Assembly (NCBI GenBank): GCA_034401795.1
Contig: CM067365.1
Coordinates: 11,892,156-11,956,155, forward strand
Direction: 5' to 3'
From: Chaetoderma sp. LZ-2023a
Taxonomy: Eukaryota; Mollusca; Caudofoveata; Chaetodermatida; Chaetodermatidae
DNA length: 64,000 nt
Below the pieces are notes generated by a model. That model was not told where the DNA came from. It saw nothing but the letters and a program-made list of their open reading frames with translations, and did not search any database. Positions 36,840 to 47,334 of this stretch are shown in pieces (the first letter of the stretch is position 1; each line of letters starts with the position of its first letter). The position numbers and the translations under genes were made by a program.

Positions 36840-38570
36840 AGACATTTGAGGCATCTGGAGAACACACACTCAACATTAGCTCCGGCCCGCCATCACTATT
36901 GTCAACCTAATAGGATAATATCACTCTGTAATAGGTAATGTTCAGGTAGTGTGCCGTTTCTTGCTAGGTTGATGATGTTGATGTGGGCCTGGCCTCATCA
37001 TATGATGTTAAAAACACTCATGATACTTTTCTCAAGATAACAATATTGATCTAAAAACTGTATTCTTATAAGCAGTAATTATGTCAACATGAGCTTGACC
37101 TTTGCCCACTTGCCCTCAGATCAACAGGGTTTCTAGCCTCCAAAGGCAACATGCTATCCACACATCGTGAATATCCGCCCATTAGTGTGTTATTTATCGC
37201 ACGGCAATGGATAAAAACATCTCAAAATTCGTCATATTTGGTCACTGACTTTGACCTTTGGCCTCTTGAAACCATAATCGATGAGAATCATCCTTTCACC
37301 GAGTCCGAGTTCTCTCACTCTGCCATACATAGATCTGACAGACGGGCGAGACATCAGATATATATAGGGCAGAGTCGCAGAGTTCGAACTACCTTTCACC
37401 ATGGTCGATTATCCACTGTAATGAAAATTTCTACATACGTTCTCGGTCTAATTCTACACCAATACTACGCCAGGCATTGTCTTTCTTCATCTGGTCTTTA
37501 TAATCTGAACTGCTCTGATCATACAGACACTTATGCCCCTGAACCAGACCAATTAATCTCTCGTCTATGTCTTCCATGCGGCGGTGGTGGTGGGGGGGGG
37601 GGGGGTGTAAATTCGAAACTTACCCTGCATGACAATTCTGCGCTTGAATTGAGTTTTGGCGGGAACCTGTATGATCTCTGATTGGTTGGAAGTGTCTGGA
37701 ATCGGCAGCGTTTACCAGCGTCCACCTTAAAAGTTCAACATGATTGAACTCTAGAAAATTTACGTCAGCGTGAGCGGCGCTCCCCAGCGTCATGACGGCG
37801 TTTAGCAACCGCAAAAAAGTATAAATATGTACGCCGTTGAACGGCGGTAACTGCTGATTGTCGGCCTACGACGGCGGACTGACGGCGCATGACGGCGTGA
37901 AAAGTATAAACCCAGCTTTAGAGACTAATCGAGTGAGAGCGAGTGGGAGGGAGAGGGGGGTGGGGGGTTTGGTTGTGAGCGAGCGAGAGATAGAGAAAAG
38001 GGGGAGGGAGGGAGGCACAGTAATTCGCGTTCGCCTTGTTCTGCTGTTGATGTTTTGATCGACATCTTGGTCCACATCATCATCGTCGTCGTCGTCGTCG
38101 TCGTCATCAAAATGACGTCGATTAGTTATCGTCTTAAAGTCGGCGGATGAAATGCAAATGGGAGGCAATTCGGTTATAACACATGTGCACTGCAGTTAGG
38201 AGGAGTGATCTCCCTTATGCCATTATTTGAGTTGTCCTTTTCCAACTCCCCTAACGCCTGGCATACGTATACAGTGAGTGAGTGAGTGGCCAGGAGTCGC
38301 TTTCTCTTATGTTGGCACTTTGAAGAGTGAATTAAAGGTGAATGAATATACACACCAGAAGCATGAAAATAAAATGGTTAACATAGGATACATTTAGAGG
38401 CTTAATTTGTGCCTCATTGTAATAAAGCAATATAAATCTGATGATTTTATTTGGCATAATATTACTATCCGTGTCATAGTTGTGAATGAGAATCATGGTC
38501 TCTAATTCAATATCACAACTACAAATATTATATTAATTTATATGAAATGAAATCATCATATGTTAAGATA
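36840..38570. other. intergenic with TGACCTTTGACC-type repeat, poly-G and TCG repeat
   Basis: GAGCTTGACCTTTGCCC (37091) and CTGACTTTGACCTTTGGCC (37242) are the kind of repeat seen widely in invertebrate genomes. A run of about 16 G lies at 37580-37605 and a TCG triplet repeat at 38083-38103. CGGCGTTTAGCAACCGCAAA to ATAAACCCAGCTTTA (37798-37919) looks like the end of a further DNA transposon. Open frames here carry no motif. Confidence 0.45.
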
Positions 38571-38655
38571 GGCATGGCAGCAACAGCGGCCAATCAAATT
38601 AGTTTCAAAATATTTGACAACTTACGTGTGTAGTTACCTCGACATTGGGATTCTG
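38570..38655 (-). mobile_element. MITE family A fragment
   Basis: GGCAGCAACAGCGGCCAATC and AAATTAGTTTCAAAATATTT, read as the right palindrome arm. Confidence 0.65.
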
Positions 38656-38673
38656 TGAATTCAGGGTTGAACC

Positions 38674-38868
38674 CTTTAACCCTCAAATTTATTCAAGATA
38701 ATTTCTATTTACTCATAGAAAAATGGGCCTGCCCATTTGCAGGCCAAGAGAAGACGGTTATCGAGCCAGTCATTCCAGTGGTAAATTTTCAAATAGTCTT
38801 TTTTCTGGACATTTCTCAAAGCCACTGGAGAGACCGTTTTTGGCTGATATGAGAGTTAGTGGTTAAAT
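38674..38868 (-). mobile_element. MITE family B copy
   Basis: TTTAACCCTCAAATTTATTC at one end and GATATGAGAGTTAGTGGTTA at the other; GCCCATTTGCAGGCCAAGAG and GAGCCAGTCATTCCAGTGGT inside. Part of the left arm is deleted. Confidence 0.8.
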
Positions 38869-38871
38869 AAA

Positions 38872-39000
38872 CATCGATCCCAACACGCGCAAAGCACGAG
38901 CGGAGCTTGGCTAGAAATGAGCGGGGCCATAACTAGACATAGGTGGGGCATACATGGAAATTTGCGTGGCATAGTTAGAAATTGGCCGGAGATAGCTGAA
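38872..39000 (-). mobile_element. MITE family A left-end fragments
   Basis: ATCGATCCCAACACGCGCAA then GAGCGGAGCTTGGCTAGAAA, and repeated GGGGCATA-type ends (38944 and 38970). Confidence 0.55.
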
Positions 39001-39003
39001 AAT

Positions 39004-39358
39004 TTACATTTCCAGTTTATCCATCCGATCATGACGTCATAATCAACTAAGTGACGTGTAGGGTGGCGTCATAATCATGACGTCATGAATGATTCCAAAT
39101 AGTCCGTCTTAATAGTCCGTCACGTTGTATGAATTGTATGTCTTTGGTATTTAATAAACATGCTGTTGAATATTTTGAAACTAATTTGACCGGGCGCCCA
39201 GTCGAATTAGTTTCAAAATATTCAACAGATTACTTGCATAGTTTTCTGGAAATTGATAGTCAGAGAGTTTAGAGATCGATCGATCTCAACACGAGCGTGG
39301 TGTGGGTGGATCTTAGATAGAGATGGGCGGGGCATAGCTAAAACTGGAACGGTCCATC
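39004..39358 (-). mobile_element. MITE family A, complete 355-bp copy (reverse)
   Basis: TTTCCAGTTTATCCATCCGA to GGGGCATAGCTAAAACTGGA. Palindrome arms GCTGTTGAATATTTTGAAAC and TAGTTTCAAAATATTCAACA are intact but the loop is shortened to GGGCGCCC. TGACGTCA at 39032-39039 and 39078-39085. Confidence 0.88.
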
Positions 39359-39814
39359 GATCCCAAGGAGAGCCCTGTGGGTAGTAATGAAATGCGGATT
39401 AGACTCTGAAGTATCATTACTTTCCGGTCTCTTAGAAATTGTCAAATAACATGATTCCACTGGCATGGTTAGAAGCGCTTTATGATTAGAGCCTTACATG
39501 ATAACGCAGACTACTGGGCCTATATTGGGCGTATAAGCTCAGAAATGGCCCAGTAACTTCCATTATCAGAGCGGATAGTCACCAACCACAGAAGATCTGA
39601 TAATTACAATCTGAATTCTAGCGACATCTTGTTCCCAGGGGAATGCCTCGCGCATCGCGGAACTCGGAAAGGCAGAAAATGTATCTATTTTTTCTTAGCC
39701 TTATACAACTAAAGTCGACGATACCATTCATTTCAATCCATTAAATATCGAGTCCTCAAAACGTATGATATATTCTGTTAGATGTTTAGTCGCGACTCGC
39801 AAATAGAATAACTC

Positions 39815-39985
39815 TGTCAGTCCATCCGTCCGTCCTTCAATCTTGCTGTCCGTCCGTCCATCCTTCCGTGCGTCCGCCCATACATCGACCCATCCACCTG
39901 TCCGTCTGTGCATCTGTCTATTTGTTCGTCCATCCAGCCGTCCGCCTGTCGGTACGTTCATATATCCGTCCGCCCGCACGTCGGT
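39815..39985 (+). repeat. degenerate (GTCC)n repeat
   Basis: Many GTCCGTCC/GTCCATCC blocks with scattered changes. Confidence 0.8.
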
Positions 39986-40420
39986 TTGTCTGTATGCTAT
40001 TAAATTTGTGAATTTTCTGAAGAAAATCCGCAAATGTGGATAATTTAAATGGAAGCTTTTGTTGCCTAAGTTAGCAACCGTTTCTACTTAAACTAGTTAA
40101 AAAATATCAGCAGCTTAGGCATACTTCAGCTATTTCCACGCAGCTGTCGGCTGGCCGTGGACTCCAGTATTAGGCCTAATTTATTCTTGTTAGGCCCTAT
40201 ATGCTGTGAGGGGCTGCATCCTTCCCATATATAGAGGGCCGAGGAGTTAATCACCATGAATTCTTTCTGAAATTAATAGCTCTATAAGAATCTCCATTGG
40301 TAAACAGTTGACTAATGCGAGACTGCCTTGACACTCAACTGCACCTATCACGGCTTTTTTGATAGACTGCTAGTCCTAACCCGCCTGGCAGGCTGTCCAA
40401 ATACATATCATTGGGCCAAT

Positions 40421-40740
40421 TCACCTTTCCAGAGTATCCATGCATCATTAGACCTCGTATGACGTTATAATCAGCTCAGCGCGTGTATGATAACGTCACA
40501 ATCATTACGTCGCAAAGGGTTCCATATAGACCGTCATCAAATCCCAAATAGTCCGACATGTTGTATGGATTGTGTCTGTAATTATTTGATATTTAATAAA
40601 CATGATGTTGAATATTTTGAAACTAATTTGACTTGGCGCTGTTGCTGCCTTAGGCAGCTCAATCGGTCCCAACACGACCAAGGTATGGTTTGAGCTTAGC
40701 TAGAGATGGGCGGGGCATAGCTAAAACCGGAAAGGTCCAT
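40421..40740 (-). mobile_element. MITE family A, near-complete copy (reverse)
   Basis: CACCTTTCCAGAGTATCCAT to AGCTAAAACCGGAAAGGTCC. The left palindrome arm to the loop is present (GATGTTGAATATTTTGAAAC, TGTTGCTGCCTTAGGCAGC), the right arm is deleted. Confidence 0.82.
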
Positions 40741-40787
40741 TGAGGGTCATAGCAAACTCGGACTAACTTAAATAGAACATTCCAACT

Positions 40788-40792
<5 letters not shown>

Positions 40793-40876
<84 letters not shown>
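40793..40876. repeat. (TA)n microsatellite, 84 bp
   Basis: Pure AT dinucleotides, just after a MITE-A copy. Confidence 0.97.
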
Positions 40877-40879
<3 letters not shown>

Positions 40880-40882
<3 letters not shown>

Positions 40883-41900
40883 AAAAACACATTGTCAAGT
40901 ACTTTTTAAGACAAATTTCAAATTCAATCACTCAATAACTTACGTCCAAATTTACGAAATTAGCATATTTGTATTAACCCTACTCAATACGCAGCAGGCT
41001 GGTCGTGATATGTTGTAATCAAGTGGACATAGACGACGACCAATGCACGCAGAACTGGCACACGCTCATGTCTGATGGGCCCCGAGTGTAATGCAGTGAA
41101 CTTGAACTTGGGGGCATTGCTGATGCAAACACGAATACAAAAGAATATATGAAGCATCTTAGTGTAATGTATTCATAAAAAATCAAGAATTAGTATTATT
41201 ATTTTGCAATGCCTAAATCCGTCTAAAACGCATTCATAATAAGAGGACATTGATGCTCCAATATCAATAGCTGAAGCAAGCACACGCGTATATGTAGCAT
41301 AAAACGATAATAAAAACAAGCACACATATTGTTGCAAGGCATCAATGCTAAATAGCGTTCCCGGAGGTTATTATAATTCTGAGAATAAACTCAACTGTTT
41401 CATGAAAACATGAAGTTATATAAAGGCATACAAGCCACTCATGACAAAAAATATAGGCGGACAATACCACAAAAGAAGGAATATTTCTTGCAAAAAGGTA
41501 TGGGCAGTTTTAGCTATGGGCTAGGAAAAGCAGCTTATATTTTTGGTCAGTTCAACAATTTTTCCATCCATCCTTTATCTCCAGGCCAAACTCCTTAACA
41601 GAGAGAGAGGAACAGACAACATTAAGAGCAGCCAGTGATGAGAAAGGTGCACTACTGCATCAACATAGCGTAATAGATCAAATTTGGGTCATTAGGTATC
41701 AACAACTTGTAACGATAAAGAAATTAACAGAACTGGCAACCCAGTCAGTAGAAAATCAGCGCAAGAAGCAGTACAGACCCTGACACCCATTCAAACATAT
41801 TAAAGAAAACTGTAAAGAATATTTTAAACCTAAATCTTGATACCTTCTTAAACAGACGTGAAGAGCTTGTTACCCGGAAATATACTGGTGAAATACACAC
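40880..41900. other. intergenic, no gene recognised
   Basis: A 62-residue + frame at 41410-41598 has no known motif. The stretch 41600-41900 may be degenerate LINE sequence leading into the endonuclease fragment but cannot be aligned by eye. Confidence 0.35.
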
Positions 41901-41949
41901 TGCGATGCTAGTGAAATGCACAAAGCAAGTATATTTTTGATGCAATACA

Positions 41950-42130
41950 AGGACCCCGATCTGTACCGACAGATAACCTTTTCAACAAAGTTAAGTGGCC
42001 AGGATAGAACCAATACGGTGAACCTAGTTTTCTCCAACGAAAATGATATAGTAGAAAACATTCTGACTGAAGACCCAGTGGGAAACAGCCAGGACATCGT
42101 GATCTGTTTCATTTGGCTATCATATCTATG
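41950..42130 (+). pseudogene. LINE endonuclease C-terminal fragment
   Basis: The + frame reads TNTVNLVFSNENDIVENILT then EDPVGNSQDIVICFIW. This fits the end of an APE-type LINE endonuclease, (T)LDLVFxNExxxVxxxxxxxPLGxSDHxxIxF, with the catalytic SDH changed to SQD. Short, dead remnant. Confidence 0.6.
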
Positions 42131-42539
42131 TCATCTATTAAACGATATCTCTACTGGAAACAGTGACAAACTATTAAATCAAATATTTCCGCTCGACAAA
42201 AAGGCCAAAATCGGCCTCAACCGTTGCAATGATGACGATCTTGTTGACCATATGTGTAAATGTTAGGGTATTAGCCTGATAAGTCAGGTTCTACCAGTAC
42301 ACGCGGCTAATAATATGGGATATATATAAATATTTTCACATTACTATAATACATATTTGGTGGTAGAATTATTACACTATTTCGTACAGCACGAGAACAT
42401 AGTGAGTTCTACATGGCCTTATGTTCGCAAACTGGCTACATGGCATGTAGAGATATTCTGGTACCGAATATAGTACATTATTGGAATTTGACAATGGTGT
42501 GCCACTACTAAATTGCATATGACGAAATTACTGTATAGT

Positions 42540-43640
42540 AAACATTTTAAAAACCTTTGATACTTTATTAGCGTATTCATATACGTATCTAACCATATGG
42601 GTGAACGTCTGGCGTCGAACCTATTGCAAACAGTGTGGTACAGAAAATCGTTGATCTGACAGAATTAACGCCAATTTTCGGTATGGAATTGTGAACTATG
42701 AAATTACGTTCCTGTAGAATTTTTTTAAATTCAGAATACTACTAGCATATTTCCTAAAAGTATTTGTGGGTGAAATTTTGGGGGTGAACGTATTGCAATG
42801 AAAACCATGAATTAGCCTAAGTTGGAGCTTATTTACGGGACGAAATTTTTTAATCTCACTACGTGGTAAGCTTATGCCTATACCTATCTAAACATATGGG
42901 TGAAATTCTGGGCCGACCCCATTATGAGCGATTTGTCAGGACATATCGACACCTATCTGAATGTGGTGAATGTGAACCAACCATATTACAATGGGGGCAT
43001 ATGGCGAATATGTAACTACATGTTACCAAATTGCTTAATGGTAGAATCGTGCAAAAGCAGTAGTACATATTCAGTTATATACAGCTATATGTAAAAAAAA
43101 TGATTACAAACCGAGAACTGAGATTCTAATAGTGAATATAGTAAATTGTTGGCATTTGCCAACTGTCCCTGGCTACTAAATTGAATATTACGAAATTACT
43201 ACGTGGTAGAAATCTCAAGATTCATTAGCGTATTCATATCCCTATCTAACTATATGGGTGAAATTATGTAGCCACACATATTGCAGACGGTAGGGCATTG
43301 AAAACCGCAGATCTGCCAACATTGGAACAAATTTATGCGATGAAATATACTTCAAGTTCGAATTCTTTTAAATTCCCAAAGTAACTAGCATATTCAAACT
43401 CCTATACGCCTATATGAGCGGAGTTCTGGAACCGACCATATTACGAAAAGTAGGGCACCGAAAACCACGAATACACCATCATTTAAGCTAAATTTTGCGT
43501 ATTAAAATTACTTCATCTAGAATTTGTTTGATTCGGAATATAACTAGCATATTAAAGCTCAAGTCTATGTGGGGGTAAATTATGGGGCTGAACATACTAC
43601 AGACAATATGGCACAGAAAACCGTGGTGGTTTATTAATAC
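42540..43640 (+). repeat. old tandem repeat, unit about 150-175 bp
   Basis: Blocks starting AGCGTATTCATATACGTATC (42571), AGCATATTTCCTAAAAGTAT (42744), TATGCCTATACCTATCTAAA (42873), AGCGTATTCATATCCCTATC (43227), AGCATATTCAAACTCCTATA (43396) and AGCATATTAAAGCTCAAGTC (43548). Each continues with ATATGGGTGAAATT-like, a CGAACATATTGCA-like and a GGCA(C/T)-GAAAACC-like motif, then GAAATTAC and AATTTTTTTAAATTC. A stray unit is at about 44565-44630. Confidence 0.7.
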
Positions 43641-43652
43641 TAATTAATTAAT

Positions 43653-43918
43653 GAACCTTTCCAGTTTAGCTATGCCCCGCCCATCTCTAGCTAAACTCCA
43701 CCCATACCACTCAAATTATTTTCAAAATTATTCAACTGCATTTTTTATTAAATACCAAAAACATACAATTCGTACAACGTGCCAGATTATTAAGCATTTA
43801 AGATGGACTAAATCGAGTCAGCCATGACGTCATTATTATGACGTTATCCTACGCGTCACTTAATTAATTACGACGTCATATGACGTAATGTGATGGATAG
43901 ACAACCTGAAAAGGCCCA
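43653..43918 (+). mobile_element. MITE family A copy, left partner of an inverted pair
   Basis: ATGAACCTTTCCAGTTTAGC to CCTGAAAAGGCCCAT. The left palindrome arm is deleted. TGACGTCA at 43825-43832. Segment 43696-43874 is repeated inverted at 43967-44144. Confidence 0.85.
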
Positions 43919-43966
43919 TTAGCAAGTGGTATTAATTACCCTCGCTCCGTCAGAGGATGAGTGTAT

Positions 43967-44144
43967 GTCGTAATTAATTAAGTGACGCGTAGGATAACGT
44001 CATAATAATGACGTCATGACTGACTCGATTTAGTCCATCTTAAATGCTTAATAATCTGGCACGTTGTACGAATTGTATGTTTTTGTTATTTAATAAAAAA
44101 TGCAGTTGAATATTTTGAAAATAATTTGAGTGGTATGGGTGGAG
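43967..44144 (-). repeat. inverted duplicate of the neighbouring MITE-A (178 bp)
   Basis: Reverse complement of 43696-43874 with only three differences found by eye (one 1-base indel, two substitutions); the spacer is 92 bp. Other family-A copies in the window differ from these far more. Confidence 0.9.
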
Positions 44145-44327
44145 TATTCGGGTCTACGCGTGTTCGGGATGGCAAGGGTCTACACTCTATGATCGCTCTT
44201 GTTAAAATATGTGACCTATAAATATGGGTGCTCTCTTAATACAAGTGGTCCATATTGTGTGGACCACGCATTAACAATTGGTATTAGCCATGTAATGCTC
44301 AATTTGCTCATGCCAATTTCAATAGAG

Positions 44328-44391
44328 GGATCCAGTTCTAGGTATGCCACGCCTATTTCTAGCTAAGCCCCACCCCTTTTTGCGTGTTGGA

Positions 44392-44475
<84 letters not shown>

Positions 44476-44565
44476 GCTGAATAATGAATTCCCAGACTTC
44501 CAATTTCAAGGTAGCTCTACAGGTAAGCTGATGACTATTTTGAAACTAATTTGACTGGGTGCAAC
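44328..44565 (+). mobile_element. MITE family A copy split by a TA expansion
   Basis: GGGATCCAGTTCTAGGTATG at the left; the GATCGAT-like segment has grown into a TA repeat (44396-44472). After it come TTTCAAGGTAGCTCTACAGG and TTTTGAAACTAATTTGACTG. Confidence 0.75.
44396..44472. repeat. (TA)n microsatellite, 77 bp
   Basis: Pure TA dinucleotides inside a MITE-A copy. Confidence 0.97.
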
Positions 44566-44649
44566 GAAAACCGTGAATCGGCCCAAATTTGAGCCGAAAT
44601 TATTTCATGGTAGATAGTTTTAAATTTCACTACTCCTGGAGCGGCACGC

Positions 44650-44664
44650 AATAATAAAAATAAA

Positions 44665-44729
<65 letters not shown>
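44650..44729 (+). repeat. (AAT)n microsatellite
   Basis: About 25 AAT/ATA triplets with AAAAAT variants at the start. Confidence 0.95.
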
Positions 44730-44730
<1 letters not shown>

Positions 44731-44734
44731 TAGT

Positions 44735-46145
44735 GTCACTGAAGCAATGCATCGCAAAGGATGTCCGCGCCTTCCGTTGAACATAACCTTTCGCAATTTC
44801 GCTGAATGCACGCATATAATCATACAGCTGGCTGAACCATGAAAAGTAGGTCATACTGACCTACCTACACGAAGCGCCTTTAGCCTATAATGCATGTATT
44901 GAAAACAAGTTTGCTTACTGCAAACCAAAAATACTTGAAGCTACAAGCCGGACACGAATTTTCTATAGGCTCAGCTCTACTTTCAATACTTGACAAGCGA
45001 TAGCTTCAACCGTGAACTGTAAGAAACGATAGGCTTGTGCGATTATTGCTTTGAGTGATCACGATCGATTATTTTTAAATAATCGTGATAACTCGATTAA
45101 TCAGCTTAGGTAGAAATTACCTAGACATATAAGAGCAAAAGGATATCAATGACGAAAGCTGCAATCGATTCTCGAATCAGTCATTCCAACGATACATTGT
45201 CAAAAACAGTCTTCTCTTGCCCTGCAAATGGACATACATTCGCCGAGCAAAATGTCAATGTTTATGAACGATCTCAGTAGAATATATAATATTTAATCAT
45301 ATAAATTCACGATTTAAACACGTAATCGCCCACGCTTAGGACACGCTGACCTAATTTGTATACATGCCTTTAGGCAATGATGTATCAAATATACCAAGTG
45401 TGGTGAATATGTGAAATACTCATGAAAATAGTTTCCTGAAAATAATGGGTGACAAGGAGCGGGGGAGGGGGGGGGGGCCGCACAGGTGCACATACCTCCG
45501 CCCACGCACAGACGCACGGACACATCGATTACTATATTCTAGTGTCCAGTATTCGTATAAAAATCGGGATTCGAATATGCATATAATTATATGATGAGAG
45601 ATACATTTCAACGAAAAATCGTCAGTAAGCGTGTAAAACATGGAATGCTTTGTTGGGAAAAACTACGATTGAGTGATTAACACGAAAGGGCCCACTATAT
45701 GCTAGATATCTGCCAAGTTTCAAGTCATTCGGGCTAAACATCAATGAGAAGATGCAGTTTATATAGTGCTATCATGCATTTCATATATTTCGTTGAGTAA
45801 AGAAAGAGATTTATCAAAAACTATTGGAGGGATGTCAGGGATTCAATATTAAATTAATACCTAATCAAGAATTATAACGGTTTAGGTATTCGCATATTCG
45901 TATGTTACATCAATATTGGTTCATATTGGTCTATTTGAATGAATATTCGAATATTCGAATATATGGACCGAACACTACTATATATCCCCGAATTGCGGGT
46001 GTAGATTGATTTATAATTATTTGTAATATAAGCCTTTAAACTATAAAATACAGTATAAATGGTAGTATTATTGTGTCACCCGGTATTATGTTATGCATTT
46101 TAAGTAAAATAGAATATTGCATTGGAAATAGCATAACTAAAAGAT
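44735..46145. other. intergenic stretch with a half MITE-B (45.15-45.25 kb)
   Basis: ATCAGTCATTCCAACGATAC and CAGTCTTCTCTTGCCCTGCA (45177-45232) are a right half of family B. A G-rich run lies at 45463-45478. No gene recognised. Confidence 0.45.
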
Positions 46146-46154
46146 ACAATGTTA

Positions 46155-46225
46155 TAAATAACTTAGTCGGTCATTCCAGTGGGATAATTTCAAAGATACT
46201 GTTCTCTTCGCCTGCAAATTGACAG
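46155..46225 (+). mobile_element. MITE family B, right-half fragment
   Basis: GTCGGTCATTCCAGTGGGAT and ACTGTTCTCTTCGCCTGCAA. Confidence 0.65.
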
Positions 46226-46271
46226 TGAATATTCAATATTTTTTTTAGTCTAGACCAAATTTTTAAATTAA

Positions 46272-46495
46272 TATTATGTTGAATATTTTGAAACTAATTT
46301 GACTGGTCACTGTTGCTACCATAGACATCAACAGCACCCAGTCAAATTAGTTTCAAAATATTACACAACTTACCTATATAGTTTTCTGGAAATTGATAGA
46401 CAGGCGTTCTGGGATCGATCGATCCCAGCGCGAGCGACGTGTGGGTGGGGATTAGCTAGAGATGGGCGGGGCATAGCTAAAACTGGAAAGGTTTA
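46272..46495 (-). mobile_element. MITE family A copy (reverse, right end lost)
   Basis: TATGTTGAATATTTTGAAAC, palindrome to TAGTTTCAAAATATTACACA, then GGGATCGATCGATCCCAGCG and GCATAGCTAAAACTGGAAAG. Confidence 0.82.
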
Positions 46496-46602
46496 TTATG
46501 TGAATGCAGGGTTCAGAGCATTACATGCACGTTACGTATTAAATTTTCCAATCAATCACTTGTTAATATATAGGTAATTCAGCACAAACAAGTAATATGG
46601 CG

Positions 46603-46960
46603 AACCCATTTCTAGCTATGTCCCGCCGATTTCTAGTTAAGCCCCGACTACGCTTTGCCCGCGTTGGGATCGATCGAAGTAGGAATCTCAATATATAAGC
46701 TAGCTGTTGAATATTTGGAAACTAATTTGACCAGGCGCTATTGTTGTCTGTGGCAGCAACAGTTCCCAGACAAATTAGATTCACAATATGTAACAGCGTG
46801 TTTATCAACGATTTATAATTCGTAATATTGACGGACTACTAATTAATTACATGTTTATGCGAGATACGTCATTCATTACGCATTATGATTAGGACGCCTA
46901 CACGTGACGTCAGGATTATGGCATCATATACATATATGAGTGAGAGGTCGGATCCCTCTA
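46603..46960 (+). mobile_element. MITE family A copy in the RETSAT-like 3' flank
   Basis: CCCATTTCTAGCTATGTCCC to ATATGAGTGAGAGGTCGGAT, diverged, with palindrome arms AGCTGTTGAATATTTGGAAA and AAATTAGATTCACAATATGT. It ends about 14 bp before the RETSAT-like stop codon, so it probably supplies the 3' UTR of that transcript. Confidence 0.7.
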
Positions 46961-46973
46961 CTTTGGGATTAAT

Positions 46974-47113
46974 CTACTGCTTTTTCTTTTCACTCCTGAC
47001 GAGTTTCTGGTATGCCTCAAAGTCACCCATTGTATTGCGCCCAAGAACCGCACCGCTGCACATTAGGCCGCTCATCATAGCGCCCAGGAAGCCACATGTT
47101 AGAATATCTTGAC
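46974..47113 (-). CDS. RETSAT-like oxidoreductase, last coding exon
   Basis: Terminal exon of a gene read on the minus strand. It follows acceptor TTCTATTATAG and joins in phase 1 to the exon at 61147-61306. Together they give PTTDIPGLYMTG-QDILTCGF, then LGAMMSGLMCSGAVLGRNTM and GDFEAYQKLVRSEKKKQ. GLYxTGQDxxTCGxxGAxxxGxxxxxAxLxRN is the C-terminal FAD-binding end of all-trans-retinol 13,14-reductase (retinol saturase), an ER-bound FAD flavoprotein of the phytoene-desaturase-like amine oxidase superfamily that saturates the 13,14 bond of all-trans-retinol. The last four residues, KKKQ, fit a dilysine (KKxx) ER-retrieval signal. Stop TAG at 46974-46976. A related CrtI/RETSAT-like oxidoreductase cannot be excluded from 99 residues. 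Confidence 0.75.
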
Positions 47114-47283
47114 CTATAATAGAATAATGCGTTGTATATTCTGAACAGACTATGGCTGGAAGACGTTGAAGCAATATCTTACTGTTCAACCACTTTAAAA
47201 CTGTTTACCATATTCCCTGTGTGGTTAAGCCCATAACCCTTGCAGACCTAAATCACGAATTAGTTACGGCATGAGGAATGTTA

Positions 47284-47334
47284 TGTTGAAGATTTTGAAG
47301 GTAATTTAACTGGGAGCTGTAGCTTCCGATACTT
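47284..47334 (+). mobile_element. half palindrome of MITE family A at the array edge
   Basis: TGTTGAAGATTTTGAAGGTA then ATTTAACTGGGAGCTGTAGC, matching the left arm of the family-A palindrome; the minisatellite begins directly where the loop should be. Confidence 0.6.

Noticed and set aside
36840..37150. Missing first MADF exon of the H2 partner gene
   Set aside because: Searched on the minus strand; no sequence resembling the N-terminal MADF helices was found.
37866..38168. Acidic-run frame (DDDD) on the minus strand
   Set aside because: The Asp run is the TCG/CAT triplet repeat read backwards; no domain on either side.
41410..41598. 62-residue + frame as a small gene
   Set aside because: No motif, no neighbours to support it, next to degenerate LINE sequence.
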